The notes: generated by a model not told the origin, from the sequence alone. A stretch of 64,000 nt of DNA from Limoniibacter endophyticus (GCF_014652835.1 NZ_BMZO01000011.1:62001-126000); one strand, 5' to 3'. Positions 1 through 8,994 are shown, counted from the first letter of the stretch. Numbers and translations: made by a program.

Positions 1-342
1 CATAGGCTCTGACAAAATAGAACCAACGGTTTTACGCGGATTGAGAGAACCGTAGGGGTCCTGAAAGATCATCTGAAGATCGCGCCGTATACGACGGAGT
101 CCTTCATTCGGTATTTTTGTAAGGTCTTGACCTTGGAAATTGATCTCACCTTCAGACGGTGTCTCCAGCATGGTAACACATCGTCCGAGAGTACTCTTTC
201 CGCATCCGGATTCGCCGACCAGAGCGTAAGTCTCACCTTTTGCAATATCGAAGGACACATTGTTGACGGCACGCACTCCGCCGACAGGAGGACCGAAGAT
301 CTTGGAGAGATTACGTACCGAGAGAATTGGCAGATCAGACAT
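1..342 (-). CDS. Oligopeptide/dipeptide ABC transporter ATP-binding protein, DppF/OppF-like (partial, 3' end outside window)
   Basis: Nucleotide-binding subunit that would power import of a peptide-like or small organic substrate together with the ATPase encoded just upstream. The 114 visible residues start MSDLPILSVRNLSK and include Walker A (GESGCGKST, about residues 40-48) and a Q-loop region (MIFQDPYGSLNPR, about 94-106), typical of the OppF/DppF group. The ABC signature and Walker B lie beyond the window edge. The start codon overlaps the 3' end of the upstream ATPase gene by 8 bases, so the two are translationally coupled. Permease and binding-protein genes are not in the window, so the substrate is unknown. 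The neighbouring VOC and FAH-family enzymes suggest a catabolic substrate. Confidence 0.85.
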   Translation of the reverse strand, partial: MSDLPILSVRNLSKIFGPPVGGVRAVNNVSFDIAKGETYALVGESGCGKSTLGRCVTMLETPSEGEINFQGQDLTKIPNEGLRRIRRDLQMIFQDPYGSLNPRKTVGSILSEPM

Positions 343-1306
343 GAAGCCAGCACCTCACTTGTCGTGTGGAAGAATGAGCCGTAAATGGGGGGTCGCTCTC
401 CCGGCACCGCGAGAACACATTTTGGCAACGATCTTGAAAAACGCAGCCTGAAGGCAGATTAGCAAGATCAGGAACTGTTCCGGGAATTGTAGGCAGTTCC
501 GAGACCATGCTATGGTCGGCGTCCACCTGTGGAACACAGTTCATCAATGCCACAGAATACGGGTGCAACGGCTTTTCAAAAAACTCTGTAACATCAGCGC
601 TTTCCACGATTTGGCCAGCATACATGACCGCGACACGATCCGCCGTCTCAGAGACTACGCCCAAATCATGCGTTATCAGCAGAAGCGAGGACCCAGAACC
701 GACCACCAGACTGCGCAAGAGGTCCAGGACCTGTGCCTGAATGGTAACATCAAGCGCCGTGGTAGGCTCATCCGCTATGATTAAGTGTGGCTTACAGGCC
801 AGCGCCATCGCAATCATGACACGCTGCCTCATTCCTCCACTCATCTCATGGGGATAGGCATCATATCGCTTTTCCGCAGCCGGTATCCCAACATCCCGAA
901 AGAGCTGAACAACGCGATCCTTGGCAGCTTTGACCGAAATTTTTTCATGAAGTCTGATGACCTCGGATACCTGTCTACCTACCCGTAAGACCGGGTTTAA
1001 CGACGTCATCGGCTCCTGAAAAATCATCGAGATATCATTGCCACGTATCTTGCGCATGGCGGCTTCAGAGGCTTTGACTATATCCAGATTGGAGAACCGT
1101 ATTTCACCTTCGGCAATACCTCCAGCTCGTGGGAGAAGACGCATAATCGAATGTGCTGTAACGCTTTTACCCGAGCCGGACTCACCGACGAGGCAAACGA
1201 TTTCACTAGCGCCAATTCTAAGATCCACACCGCGCACGGATTTCACTACCCCGCGCGGTGTGTTGAAGTAGGTATGCAGCCCTTTGACTTCTAAAACGTC
1301 TTCCAT
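335..1306 (-). CDS. Oligopeptide/dipeptide ABC transporter ATP-binding protein, DppD/OppD-like
   Basis: Full-length 323-residue ATPase of the peptide/opine/nickel importer class. Visible motifs are Walker A (GESGSGKS, about residues 41-48), Q-loop (MIFQEPMTSLNP, about 94-105), ABC signature (MSGGMRQRV, about 155-163) and Walker B (LIIADEPTTALD, about 175-186). A Cys-containing oligopeptide-transporter C-terminal extension (PSGCVFQDRC) is also present. It precedes the DppF-like partner with an 8-base overlap and follows the VOC gene by about 20 bases, so it belongs to the leftward operon starting near 2461. The transported substrate cannot be told from the ATPase. Confidence 0.9.
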   Translation of the reverse strand: MEDVLEVKGLHTYFNTPRGVVKSVRGVDLRIGASEIVCLVGESGSGKSVTAHSIMRLLPRAGGIAEGEIRFSNLDIVKASEAAMRKIRGNDISMIFQEPMTSLNPVLRVGRQVSEVIRLHEKISVKAAKDRVVQLFRDVGIPAAEKRYDAYPHEMSGGMRQRVMIAMALACKPHLIIADEPTTALDVTIQAQVLDLLRSLVVGSGSSLLLITHDLGVVSETADRVAVMYAGQIVESADVTEFFEKPLHPYSVALMNCVPQVDADHSMVSELPTIPGTVPDLANLPSGCVFQDRCQNVFSRCRESDPPFTAHSSTRQVRCWLHV

Positions 1307-1327
1307 GGTTGCATCCCTTAACAGACG

Positions 1328-1720
1328 TTACTTTTGGTCGATTGTTTTGTAGTCGACACGTTTTTCGTCGCTCAGCTGCAACCGCCAGCCGTCGGGATCG
1401 CGAAACAGGGCATTTTTACGCCCGGTAGAAGGTGACGCGTGAACGTCCTTGTAAAACCCAATTCCCTTGGACACGAGATCAGCGTGGGTGGCTTCGATAT
1501 CTCGAACCTTGAAAGAAATATGATTTACGCCTGGATTTTCCTCAGCGAGAAGCTCGTGGATCTCGATGATGGGCTGGTTTTCACCGGGGAGCTGCAGCTC
1601 TGCTGAGCCGCCATGGTGCTCCGTCCAGGTTAATAGCTCAAATCCCATGTTCTGATAGAACTCAACGTGTTTCTTCACATCACGTACAATGATTTCGATG
1701 TGGTCTATACCTACGATCAT
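1328..1720 (-). CDS. VOC family protein (glyoxalase/bleomycin resistance/dioxygenase superfamily)
   Basis: 130-residue single-domain member of the vicinal oxygen chelate fold, starting MIVGIDHIEIIVRDVKKHVEFY. His and Glu residues occur at the usual VOC positions (GIDHIEI near the N-terminus, GVNHISFKV in the middle, FRDPDGWRLQL near the C-terminus). VOC proteins bind a divalent metal and act as lyases, isomerases or dioxygenases; the substrate here is not defined. It lies between the ABC ATPases and the FAH-family enzyme in one orientation, so a role in breaking down the imported compound is inferred. Confidence 0.85.
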   Translation of the reverse strand: MIVGIDHIEIIVRDVKKHVEFYQNMGFELLTWTEHHGGSAELQLPGENQPIIEIHELLAEENPGVNHISFKVRDIEATHADLVSKGIGFYKDVHASPSTGRKNALFRDPDGWRLQLSDEKRVDYKTIDQK

Positions 1721-1750
1721 CGGGTCTCTCCATTGATCAGTTTACAAAAG

Positions 1751-2461
1751 TCAAACGACACGAACCTCAAGAGTGCCCACACCATCAACATGCGCAACCA
1801 TGATATCGCCCTGCGTTACCGCCCCTACCCCAGCTGGCGTACCCGAATAGATCAAGTCCCCTGCTGCCAGCGTGAAAAGACCGGAGAGATAGGAGATGGT
1901 TTCTGGCACTTTCCAGATCATTTGGTTCAGGTTTCCCGTCTGACGGCGAGCGCCGTTAACTTCGAGCCAGATTTCACCTTGGTCCGGGTGGCCTATCTTA
2001 CTGGCCGGAACGATGACACTGCACGGCGCAGAACTTTCAAACGCCTTCCCGATTTCCCAAGGTCTCTGGAGCTTCTTTGCTTCTGCCTGAAGATCACGGC
2101 GGGTCATGTCGATGCCAACACCGTAGCCGTAGACACACTCCAATGCGGAGCCGACAGGAATATCCGCGCCGCCCTTAGCAAGAGCAACGACAAGCTCAAC
2201 CTCGAAATGCACGTCTTGCGATGCCGCAGGATACGGAAAGTCAGATCCCGCAGGCAGGATGTTATCCGGGTTCTTTTGGAAGAAGAACGGGGGCTCTCTA
2301 TCTGGGTCGTGCCCCATTTCGATAGCGTGCGCTGCGTAGTTGCGACCCACGCAATAGATACGTCGCACGGGAAAAGCTGCGTCCGTATCTGCAACTGATA
2401 TCGTCGTTAACCTGGGAACAGGAACGACGTACTCGCTTGAAACGACTGATATGGCTGACAT
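1751..2461 (-). CDS. Fumarylacetoacetate hydrolase (FAH) family protein
   Basis: 236-residue FAH-domain enzyme. Diagnostic elements are the entry motif IYCVGRNYAAHAIEMG (about residues 35-50), FFFQKNPDN (about 58-66) and the metal-binding segment HFEVELVVAL (about 83-92), with GDLIYSGTPAGVGAV near the C-terminus. Family members are hydrolases, isomerases or decarboxylases acting on C-C bonds of acylpyruvates and related oxo-acids. It is the first gene of the leftward operon and is divergent from a GntR-type regulator whose gene starts 170 bases away, the usual layout for a substrate-inducible catabolic operon. The exact substrate is unknown. Confidence 0.88.
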   Translation of the reverse strand: MSAISVVSSEYVVPVPRLTTISVADTDAAFPVRRIYCVGRNYAAHAIEMGHDPDREPPFFFQKNPDNILPAGSDFPYPAASQDVHFEVELVVALAKGGADIPVGSALECVYGYGVGIDMTRRDLQAEAKKLQRPWEIGKAFESSAPCSVIVPASKIGHPDQGEIWLEVNGARRQTGNLNQMIWKVPETISYLSGLFTLAAGDLIYSGTPAGVGAVTQGDIMVAHVDGVGTLEVRVV

Positions 2462-2538
2462 GTCCTACCCTGGCTATGAGTGATGCGATCAATCGTTATC
2501 TATTAAATCAATACGGTCAATATAGAAAATTGGTTATG

Positions 2539-2555
2539 ATTGATTTTTAATCAAT
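2539..2555. promoter_or_regulatory. Inverted repeat in the divergent GntR/FAH intergenic region, possible operator
   Basis: The AT-rich gap between 2461 and 2634 contains ATTGATT-TTT-AATCAAT, a perfect 7-base inverted repeat with a 3-base spacer. Further ATCAAT half-sites occur nearby around 2488 and 2511. GntR/FadR regulators usually bind short palindromes between themselves and the operon they control, so this is a candidate site; binding is inferred. Confidence 0.4.
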
Positions 2556-2633
2556 TGTAACTCATAGCTATGGCGGCGATAGATGAGTTCTGGTATCAGG
2601 CGCGAACGCACACCTATGACAAGGAGGATTGGA

Positions 2634-3347
2634 ATGAGTGTGGATACTGACACCGCTGCTGTTTCAAGCCAGTTCACCGTTGATGAAGGTCGGGCCGCGT
2701 ACACCCAGCTGATCGCTTACATGGGGCAAAATGATTTAGGTGACCAAACTCGGCTGCCACCAGAGAGAGAGCTGGTAGATATTTTGGGCGTCACGCGCGG
2801 TGCGTTAAGAAAGGCACTTGCTCTTGCTGAATCCGAAGGTCGAATTTGGCGGCATGTCGGGAAAGGCACATTTATTGGTTCCAAACCCACTATCTTGGAA
2901 AACCCAAAGAGCGACTTCATCAGGCAGATGAGTCCGATTGAGGTTATAAGGGCCAGATTGACACTAGAACCAGCATTAGCCAGGGAAGCGGCGTTGAACG
3001 CTTCAAAGGCTGATCTTGAAGAACTGAGCCTTTGCGCGCGCAGATGTCGCGAAGCCAAAACCTGGAGAAAGTATGAAAATTGGGATAACCAGCTCCACAT
3101 CGCCGTGGCAGGAGCAACCCAAAACCGTCTGCTCGTTATTCTGTTTGATCACCTGAACACAGTTCGTCGAACCGTGGTGTGGGGTCGCACTCGCGACGAT
3201 AGTTCCGGCCCACCACCTGCGCACCACTCTTTCAACGAACACGACGCAATTGTGGCTGCAATTCATGAACGTGATCCACTAACGGCTGAAGCCGCCATGC
3301 GAACGCATATTGAATCTGTTTCTGGTAAGCTTCTGCGCCACGGATAG
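2634..3347 (+). CDS. GntR/FadR-family transcriptional regulator (FCD domain)
   Basis: 237-residue regulator with an N-terminal winged helix (RLPPERELVDILGVTRGALRKALALAESEGRIWRHVGKGTFI) and an all-helical FCD ligand-binding domain (EVIRARLTLEPALAREAALNAS onward; HxxFNEHDAIVAAIHERD near the C-terminus). The start is set by a strong Shine-Dalgarno AAGGAGG six bases before the ATG at 2634; an in-frame ATG at 2583 lacks one. FCD regulators respond to carboxylic-acid effectors and commonly repress adjacent catabolic genes. The divergent FAH/VOC/ABC operon is the obvious target, by inference. Confidence 0.9.
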   Translation: MSVDTDTAAVSSQFTVDEGRAAYTQLIAYMGQNDLGDQTRLPPERELVDILGVTRGALRKALALAESEGRIWRHVGKGTFIGSKPTILENPKSDFIRQMSPIEVIRARLTLEPALAREAALNASKADLEELSLCARRCREAKTWRKYENWDNQLHIAVAGATQNRLLVILFDHLNTVRRTVVWGRTRDDSSGPPPAHHSFNEHDAIVAAIHERDPLTAEAAMRTHIESVSGKLLRHG

Positions 3348-3441
3348 AATTTGGATAATGACGTCACCAGAGGATTCCTGCTGCGCCTCTCGCGTTCGAC
3401 AAGCTGCATGCTTATTCGACAACGTGACCTGCCACCGAATT

Positions 3442-3618
3442 TCATCCGACTGCAATTAAAGCTTTAGCATTATTGAGCTGCTCCCGGATTTTGGCTGACC
3501 TGCTGTCCTCGTTTTGGACCATTCCGAGCGGGAGTTTTTCCCTTATGATCCCGTGGCCGGGAACGGCCATGAAGAAGCCCAGGTTCATTAGGTGCAGATC
3601 GCCCTCTTGCTCAAGCAC
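3442..3618 (-). other. Possible small gene or gene remnant (58 codons, GTG or internal ATG start)
   Basis: The 400-base gap between the GntR gene and the BA14K gene has no clear gene. On the minus strand it has an uninterrupted reading frame with a protein-like composition (MNLGFFMAVPGHGII near the middle, an Asn/Ala/Lys-rich C-terminus). No good ribosome binding site is seen and a stop closes the frame upstream. It may be the 3' remnant of a decayed gene. I recognise no family. Confidence 0.2.
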
Positions 3619-3700
3619 GCTAAAGGTCGATGAGTCGCTCTACCACTACGAATACAGGCGCGGCGAGCAGGCTGAAGCTGTTGAAGGCTTTGCGCATGAA

Positions 3701-3723
3701 AAGGGCGGCACGGAGCCGCCCTT
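3701..3723 (-). terminator. Rho-independent terminator of the BA14K-family gene
   Basis: AAGGGCGGC and GCCGCCCTT form a 9-base-pair stem with a 5-base loop. Reading leftward the stem is followed by TTTTC, so it fits termination of the minus-strand gene that ends at 3747. Confidence 0.75.
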
Positions 3724-3746
3724 CGATTGTTGCATCTAATGTCATC

Positions 3747-4271
3747 TCAGTAAGGCGAATTGCACTGCCGGCGGGGCCCGTTATAGGGCTGATAGGTATT
3801 ATCCGACGCGCGGTAGGACCGATAGCGATTGGCACACCAGTTAACGTGAGCGCTACCGCCCGAACCTGCGCTGCTGTTGCCGACAGCCGCACCGATCGCC
3901 GCGCCGGCAGCAAACGCTGCGAGCGGGTACCAGAAGCCATCCGAGTGACGGCGATAGCCACGGCGATAATCGCGATAACCACGGTGCCCGCGCCATTCGC
4001 GGGAATCGCGACGAGTCTCGCGCCAATCACGGCGGTCTCGCCTCACATCGCGGAAATCACGGCGCGCATCGCGAAAATCACGGCGGTTGACACGTGGAAT
4101 GCGGCGATCAGGAGCATCGCTGTACTGAGCGAGCTGGATTGCATCCGATATTGATGCAGCAACCGCTGGTTTCGGGGCAACAGGACCAGCAGCTGCGACC
4201 GGCACCACGCCTGACATACCCATCGCCAAACTCAAAGTGCCGGCACAGAGTACCGAAAAGAGCTTCTTCAT
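3747..4271 (-). CDS. BA14K family protein (lectin-like immunodominant antigen family)
   Basis: 174-residue secreted protein. A signal peptide ([18 protein letters not shown] to AAA) is followed by a low-complexity stretch of RRDxR repeats (about residues 60-105: [21 protein letters not shown] and similar). Then comes a small glycine zipper ([20 protein letters not shown]), and the BA14K module ends the protein ([24 protein letters not shown]). The Brucella 14-kDa antigen family carries this C-terminal module, associated with immunoglobulin/lectin-like binding in Brucella abortus. The Arg/Asp repeats are more extended than in the classical 14-kDa protein and are the variable part. It is monocistronic with its own terminator. 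Confidence 0.85.
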   Translation of the reverse strand: MKKLFSVLCAGTLSLAMGMSGVVPVAAAGPVAPKPAVAASISDAIQLAQYSDAPDRRIPRVNRRDFRDARRDFRDVRRDRRDWRETRRDSREWRGHRGYRDYRRGYRRHSDGFWYPLAAFAAGAAIGAAVGNSSAGSGGSAHVNWCANRYRSYRASDNTYQPYNGPRRQCNSPY

Positions 4272-4487
4272 GAATTTTCCTCCAGGGAATGAACGAAATC
4301 AATGAGCAATAACGCACGCAGGTTACAATAGTTGCGAACCTGACATTCAACTGGCGATTACGGTTACGCATACCTGCGAAATTTTGGCGCAAAACGACAG
4401 ATCCGAGGCAAAAGACTTGAAGGAAAGCGTCTGTAATGTCACATCATGTCAAACACCATTTCCAAGACATGACAGGGAGCACTTCTC

Positions 4488-5321
4488 ATGGTCACCTATA
4501 TGGAAGCCGAGACAGGCCCCTTGCGAAACACCGGCCACATACGTCTCTATAATGAAGAAGGCTTTGCCGGAATGCGCAAGGCGTGTGATTTGACCACACG
4601 CTGCCTCGACGCACTGGCCGATATCGTCAAGCCGGGCGTCACCACCAATATGATCGACCGCTTCGTTTTCGAGTTCGGCATGGATCAGGGCGGCATTCCC
4701 GCGACGCTGAACTATCGCGGCTACACGAAATCGACCTGCACCTCGATCAACCACGTGGTGTGCCACGGCATTCCAGACGAAAAACCCCTCAAGGAAGGTG
4801 ACATCGTCAATATCGACGTGACCTATGTCGTCGATGGCTGGTATGGCGATTCCAGCCGCATGTATACTGTTGGTACGATCCGTCGCGCATCCGAGCGCCT
4901 GCTCGAAGTGACCTATGAAAGTCTCCTGCGCGGCATCGCCGCGGTCAAGCCCGGCCACAAAACAGGTGCCATCGGTGCGGCCATCCAGCAATATGCCGAA
5001 GCGGAGCGCTGCTCGGTCGTGCGTGATTTCTGCGGCCATGGCGTTGGACGTCTGTTCCACGATGCGCCGAACATCCTGCACTATGGCACGCCGCGCGACG
5101 GAGTGGAGATGCGGCCCGGCATGATCTTCACGATCGAGCCGATGATCAATCTTGGCAAGCCGCATGTAAAGGTCCTCGCGGATGGCTGGACTGCCGTGAC
5201 ACGCGACCGCTCGCTCTCGGCACAATATGAACATACGGTCGGCGTGACCGAAGATGGTTGCGAAGTCTTCACGTTTTCACGCAATGGCCAGGACCGTCCG
5301 GGACTGCCGCCGCTCACTTGA
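4488..5321 (+). CDS. map: Type I methionyl aminopeptidase
   Basis: 277-residue metalloprotease that removes the initiator methionine from nascent proteins. The pita-bread fold is recognisable from TKSTCTSINHVVCHGIPDE (about residues 83-101), metal ligands Asp in IVNIDVTYVVDGWYGDSS, His in FCGHGVGRLFHDAPNI, Glu in TIEPMINLG and Glu in YEHTVGVTEDG. The start at 4488 follows CAGGGAG. About 60 bases separate it from radC in the same direction, so the two may be cotranscribed. Confidence 0.95.
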   Translation: MVTYMEAETGPLRNTGHIRLYNEEGFAGMRKACDLTTRCLDALADIVKPGVTTNMIDRFVFEFGMDQGGIPATLNYRGYTKSTCTSINHVVCHGIPDEKPLKEGDIVNIDVTYVVDGWYGDSSRMYTVGTIRRASERLLEVTYESLLRGIAAVKPGHKTGAIGAAIQQYAEAERCSVVRDFCGHGVGRLFHDAPNILHYGTPRDGVEMRPGMIFTIEPMINLGKPHVKVLADGWTAVTRDRSLSAQYEHTVGVTEDGCEVFTFSRNGQDRPGLPPLT

Positions 5322-5383
5322 GACGAGTGGTTGACAGATAGGAATAGGGTCCAGACTGCGTTTTGAGGGATTTTGGGGGGCGC

Positions 5384-6226
5384 ATGAGCGGGCAGAGCGA
5401 AAAGCAGATTGCGGCCAATGAAATTGCGGAGGAACGCAGTTTCTTCGATCTTCCCGCACCTGATCGGGTGGAGGCCCTGCTGGAAGGTTCCGCTCCTGCC
5501 CCTCACCCTGAGCGCTCCGAGACGCCATCCCGGCGACGCACAAAAGCAGGCGAGAAGCCGCACTATCTCGGCCATCGCGAACGACTGCGCGAACGCTTCC
5601 GCGAACAAGGCGCCGCCGCGCTCGCAGATTACGAGATACTTGAAATTATCCTGTTCCGCTCCATCCCCCGCGCTGACACAAAGCAGCCTGCCAAAGCGTT
5701 GCTCAAACGCTTCGGCAGCCTTGCAGAGGTCTTCGGAGCTCCCGAGCGCCTGCTCCGCGAAGTTCCAGGAATTGGCGAAGCCGCTGCCTTCGATCTCAAG
5801 ATGGTCGCGGCTGCCGCCCAGCACATGACGCGCGGCGCAGTACAAAAACGCGAACTGCTTTCTTCATGGGCACAGGTCCTGGATTATTGTCGGGCTGCAA
5901 TGGCCTTTGAGCCGAAAGAGCATTTTCGCGTGCTCTTTCTCGACAAGAAAAATTATCTCATTGCCGACGAATTGCAGCAGTCAGGAACGGTCGATCATAC
6001 GCCGGTCTATCCACGCGAGGTTGTGAAGCGAGCGCTCGAACTTTCCGCAAGTGCCCTGCTTCTGGTCCACAACCACCCTTCAGGCGATCCTGCTCCCTCG
6101 CGTGCCGATGTCGACATGACCCGTCAGATCGTCGACATTGCCAAGCCGCTGGGCGTAGTGGTGCACGACCACATCATCATAGGCAAGCAAGGCCACGCAA
6201 GCTTGCGTGGCCTTAATATGATGTGA
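5384..6226 (+). CDS. radC: RadC family protein (JAB/MPN-domain, DNA repair-associated)
   Basis: 280-residue RadC homologue. It has a UPF0758 N-terminal helix-hairpin-helix region ([30 protein letters not shown], about residues 98-128) and a C-terminal JAMM motif with zinc ligands in [22 protein letters not shown] (about 224-245). The ATG at 5384 follows a G-rich binding site; an upstream TTG at 5363 is less likely. RadC is named for repair, but its enzymatic role is unresolved. The last 30 bases contain a long perfect palindrome that probably terminates transcription. Confidence 0.92.
   Translation: MSGQSEKQIAANEIAEERSFFDLPAPDRVEALLEGSAPAPHPERSETPSRRRTKAGEKPHYLGHRERLRERFREQGAAALADYEILEIILFRSIPRADTKQPAKALLKRFGSLAEVFGAPERLLREVPGIGEAAAFDLKMVAAAAQHMTRGAVQKRELLSSWAQVLDYCRAAMAFEPKEHFRVLFLDKKNYLIADELQQSGTVDHTPVYPREVVKRALELSASALLLVHNHPSGDPAPSRADVDMTRQIVDIAKPLGVVVHDHIIIGKQGHASLRGLNMM
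6189..6214. terminator. Perfect 26-bp palindrome at the 3' end of radC, probable bidirectional terminator
   Basis: The arms AAGGCCACGCAAG and CTTGCGTGGCCTT are perfectly complementary with no spacer, and TTAATAT follows on the plus strand. It lies inside the last codons of radC and 17 bases from the stop of the convergent gene at 6231, so it can form a hairpin in both transcripts. The U-tract is weak. Confidence 0.5.
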
Positions 6227-6230
6227 GACT

Positions 6231-6542
6231 TTATGCGAAGAGATCGATAGCCGTTTCTGGAAAAGCCTGAATGGAATTATCCGTCAGATTATAATCATCA
6301 TAAGGACTTTCCAGCAGAGCCAGCATCTTCGCGTAATAGTCGATCAGGATTTCCTCCCGTTCTTCACGCGTCGCCGCGTCCTGCGTCTCATATGAGCCGT
6401 GAACGGCATCAAACGCCGCCAACTGCGCGTCCGTCCTGCTACTCATGGCACTTATCTCGGCTTCAAATGTGGTCATCCATAGCCCCTGCTTGGTCGCTGC
6501 CGGGGATGGATCGCGAGGTGTCGCCGGTTGATAATCGGTCAT
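6231..6542 (-). CDS. Small conserved hypothetical protein
   Basis: 103-residue acidic, soluble protein starting MTDYQPATPRDPSPAATKQG. The start at 6542 is supported by AAGGAGG six bases upstream; a longer upstream frame has no such site. It is rich in Glu/Ala helices (TREEREEILIDYYAKMLALLESPYDDYN) and has no signal peptide or membrane segment. I recognise no family. It is convergent with radC and lies beyond the tig terminator, in the same direction as tig. Confidence 0.7.
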   Translation of the reverse strand: MTDYQPATPRDPSPAATKQGLWMTTFEAEISAMSSRTDAQLAAFDAVHGSYETQDAATREEREEILIDYYAKMLALLESPYDDYNLTDNSIQAFPETAIDLFA

Positions 6543-6621
6543 GTATTGCCTCCTTGTTTGCATCCGATAATTAAAAGGGGTGCAGGAGAGCGACAATCCG
6601 GACTTATACGGGGACCCAGAC

Positions 6622-6651
6622 AAAAAAGCCGGACATTGCTGTCCGGCTTTT
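6622..6651 (-). terminator. Rho-independent terminator downstream of tig
   Basis: AAAAGCCGGACA and TGTCCGGCTTTT form a 12-base-pair stem with a TTGC loop, and A/T tracts on both sides let it act in either direction. It sits 26 bases past the tig stop codon. Confidence 0.85.
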
Positions 6652-6676
6652 CAGATGCGTGCATTATCTAAGAGCG

Positions 6677-8146
6677 TTATTCGGCGTCGGCCTTCTTGGC
6701 AGCAGCCTTCTTCTTTGGCGCTGGCTTTTCAGCGGCTTCTTCGCCCTCGGCAGCAACCTTCTTCTTCGGAGCCGCTTTCTTCTTTGCAGGCTTTTCGGCA
6801 GCTTCAGCTTCGTCGTCAGCCAACAGCTCTTCCTTCGAAACCTTCTGATCGGTAACCGAAACCTGCGTCAGCAGATGATCGACAACCTTTTCTTCGAAGA
6901 TCGGCGCACGCAGGCTGGTAACGGCTTGCGGGTTCGAACGGTAGAACTCGAAGACCTGCTGCTGCTGGGCCGGCGGGTAGCGACGAACGACGTCGAACAG
7001 AGCGCGCTGCAGCTCTTCTTCCGAAACCTGAACATTGGCCTTTTCGCCAATATCGGCCAGAACCAGACCAAGACGAACGCGGCGTTCTGCAAGGCGCTGA
7101 TATTCGGCGCGTGCTTCGTCCTCGGTCGTTTCTTCATCTTCGAAAGTGCGGTCGGCGGCAGCAAGATCAGCGGTGACCTGACCCCAGATATTGTTGAACT
7201 CGCTCTCGACCAGCTTGGATGGGGTTTCGAGCTGGTATTCACCATCAAGCGCGTCAAGAAGCTGACGCTTGATCTTCTGGCGGGTAATCTGGCTGAATTC
7301 GCCTTCGATCTGCGTACGGACGAGTTCACGCAGCTTTTCGGCGCTTTCGACGCCCAGCTTGGAAGCGGTTTCGTCGTCGATTTCAGTCGACTTCGGTGCC
7401 AGGACGTCCTTGACCTTGATTTCGAAGATCGCTTCCTTGCCCGCCAGATGCGCAGCCTGGTAATTCTCCGGGAAAGTCACTTTGATCGGCTTTTCGTCGC
7501 CGGCCTTGAAGCCAACGAGTTCTTCCTCGAAGCCGGGAATGAACTGACCCGATCCGAGGATCAGCTCGGAATCCTCAGCAGCGCCGCCGTCAAAGGGCTC
7601 GCCGTCGATCTTGCCGAGATAGTCGAGGACAACCTTATCCCAGAGCGCGGCCTTGCCCTTCTTGGTTTCGTATTCACGCGCCGAAGCGGTGATCTTGCGG
7701 GCCTGTTCTTCAATCTCTTCGGCCGGCACTTCGTAGACCGGACGATTGATCTTGATGCCGGAAACATCCTTCAGTTCGATGTTCGGCAAAACCTCATAGA
7801 CCAGTTCGAACTGGAAGTCGGCATTGCCGGACAGAACCTTGTCGGCCTCTGCTTCGTCTTCCGTCATCTTAACTTCCGGCTGCATGGCGGACTTTTCGCC
7901 ACGCTCTGCCAGAATGTCGCGAACCGAGTTGTTGAGGATTTCGTTGACGACTTCGGCCATGAAGGACTTGCCGTACATCTTGCGCAGATGGCCAGCCGGC
8001 ACCTTGCCGGGACGGAAGCCCTTGAGCTGAACCTTGTCCTTGGCGTCGTTCAGACGCTCCTGAAGGCGCGCTTCCATGTCGGAAGCCGGAACAACAATCT
8101 TGAGCTCGCGCTTCAGACCGGAATTGAGGGTCTCAGTAACCTGCAT
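6677..8146 (-). CDS. tig: Trigger factor, ribosome-associated chaperone and peptidyl-prolyl isomerase
   Basis: About 489 residues. The N-terminal ribosome-binding domain carries the signature [17 protein letters not shown] (about residues 43-59). An FKBP-type isomerase domain follows ([23 protein letters not shown]... [16 protein letters not shown]), then the helical chaperone domain. A Lys/Ala/Glu-rich tail ([20 protein letters not shown]) is common in Rhizobiales. Two ATGs (8149 and 8146) precede QVTETLN; 8146 gives better spacing from AAAGG. It assists folding of nascent chains at the ribosomal exit tunnel. Confidence 0.95.
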   Translation of the reverse strand: MQVTETLNSGLKRELKIVVPASDMEARLQERLNDAKDKVQLKGFRPGKVPAGHLRKMYGKSFMAEVVNEILNNSVRDILAERGEKSAMQPEVKMTEDEAEADKVLSGNADFQFELVYEVLPNIELKDVSGIKINRPVYEVPAEEIEEQARKITASAREYETKKGKAALWDKVVLDYLGKIDGEPFDGGAAEDSELILGSGQFIPGFEEELVGFKAGDEKPIKVTFPENYQAAHLAGKEAIFEIKVKDVLAPKSTEIDDETASKLGVESAEKLRELVRTQIEGEFSQITRQKIKRQLLDALDGEYQLETPSKLVESEFNNIWGQVTADLAAADRTFEDEETTEDEARAEYQRLAERRVRLGLVLADIGEKANVQVSEEELQRALFDVVRRYPPAQQQQVFEFYRSNPQAVTSLRAPIFEEKVVDHLLTQVSVTDQKVSKEELLADDEAEAAEKPAKKKAAPKKKVAAEGEEAAEKPAPKKKAAAKKADAE

Positions 8147-8152
8147 CATCAA

Positions 8153-8730
8153 ACCTTTGTCTCGTTATGGCAGCCACAAGAACCCTTCGTCCTGCGTCCG
8201 CCCGGATGCTTTTCCGAATTGCGCCAGAACCTCTTGTTTGGCAGCAAATACGGTTATTTTGGGCACAACCGGCGCAAATCCGGAGGATTGCGCACAGCCG
8301 AACACTCTCGGATCGCCTTTTCGTGATTACGGCAGCGATTGCAACCGCGGCGATGGATAAAGCCCGATCCTTTCACAAGAACCATAAGCTCGCCTGAAAA
8401 CCTTCCGCTCGCCTTGAAGCCGCGATGCGACCGCGTGGCAAACAGGAAAGCTTCGTCACCGCCTCGTCATCGGAAGAAATCACTGACGTGCGCTTCCCGA
8501 CGAAAATCACGCTCCGAACCTTCGTTTTCGCTTGGCCTTGTGTCACACGCGGTTCTTTTTTTCAACTGCATTCACAGCCATTACCTATGCAGGCCAATGA
8601 TTAGCCACGCCAGTTGCCCGCCAATGCTCATACGCATGGACGTCCCTGTGCCCCGACAGCCGACAGCCGGAGGTCTATTCAGACAGCAAAATCATCGCGA
8701 TAGCAGATTCGCAGCGCGGAAAATCGAGGA
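8153..8730. other. Intergenic stretch upstream of tig; no gene supported
   Basis: Between the tig start and the small gene at 8731 lie nearly 580 bases with only frames of unnatural composition on both strands. The tig promoter must lie within the first part. I see no RNA gene, repeat or convincing terminator here. Confidence 0.4.
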
Positions 8731-8994
8731 TCACGGCGCCGTTTCATTTGTCCGGTCAAACAAGGAGCTCTGTCCCGCACTTGAAGAATGGCCTTCCAGT
8801 TGGCGTAACAAATCGGCCTTCGCCCTGATCCCATGCTGATAGGCGGAGATGAGAACGCTGGCTATTGCACTTGCCTGGACAGAATTCGGGTCGATTTTCG
8901 CCCTGTCGCAATGATGGTTGAAGACCCGATTGAGATGCGCCAGTTCCTCAGGCTCGAGAGGACGTCCCGACGATATTGCGCTCGACCCAATCAT
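8731..8994 (-). CDS. Small conserved hypothetical protein
   Basis: 87-residue soluble protein starting MIGSSAISSGRPLEPEELAH. GGGGTG upstream supports the start at 8994; the longer frame to 9078 has an atypical Arg/Cys-rich extension. Predicted mostly helical (LAHLNRVFNHHCDRAKIDPNS and ASAIASVLISAYQHGIRAKADLLRQLEGH). The sequence has the even composition of a real alphaproteobacterial protein, but I do not recognise a named family or function. No operon partner; it stands alone between tig and tRNA-Leu. Confidence 0.6.
   Translation of the reverse strand: MIGSSAISSGRPLEPEELAHLNRVFNHHCDRAKIDPNSVQASAIASVLISAYQHGIRAKADLLRQLEGHSSSAGQSSLFDRTNETAP

Noticed and set aside
3473-3739. 88-codon plus-strand frame
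   Set aside because: Ser/Arg/Pro/Cys-rich, runs through the terminator hairpin, no binding site.
6659-8326. Long plus-strand frame opposite trigger factor
   Set aside because: Mirror of the tig codon pattern; Phe/Leu-rich unnatural composition.
8339-8839. 166-codon plus-strand frame upstream of the small gene at 8731
   Set aside because: Arg/Ser/His-rich, no ribosome binding site, overlaps the real minus-strand gene.
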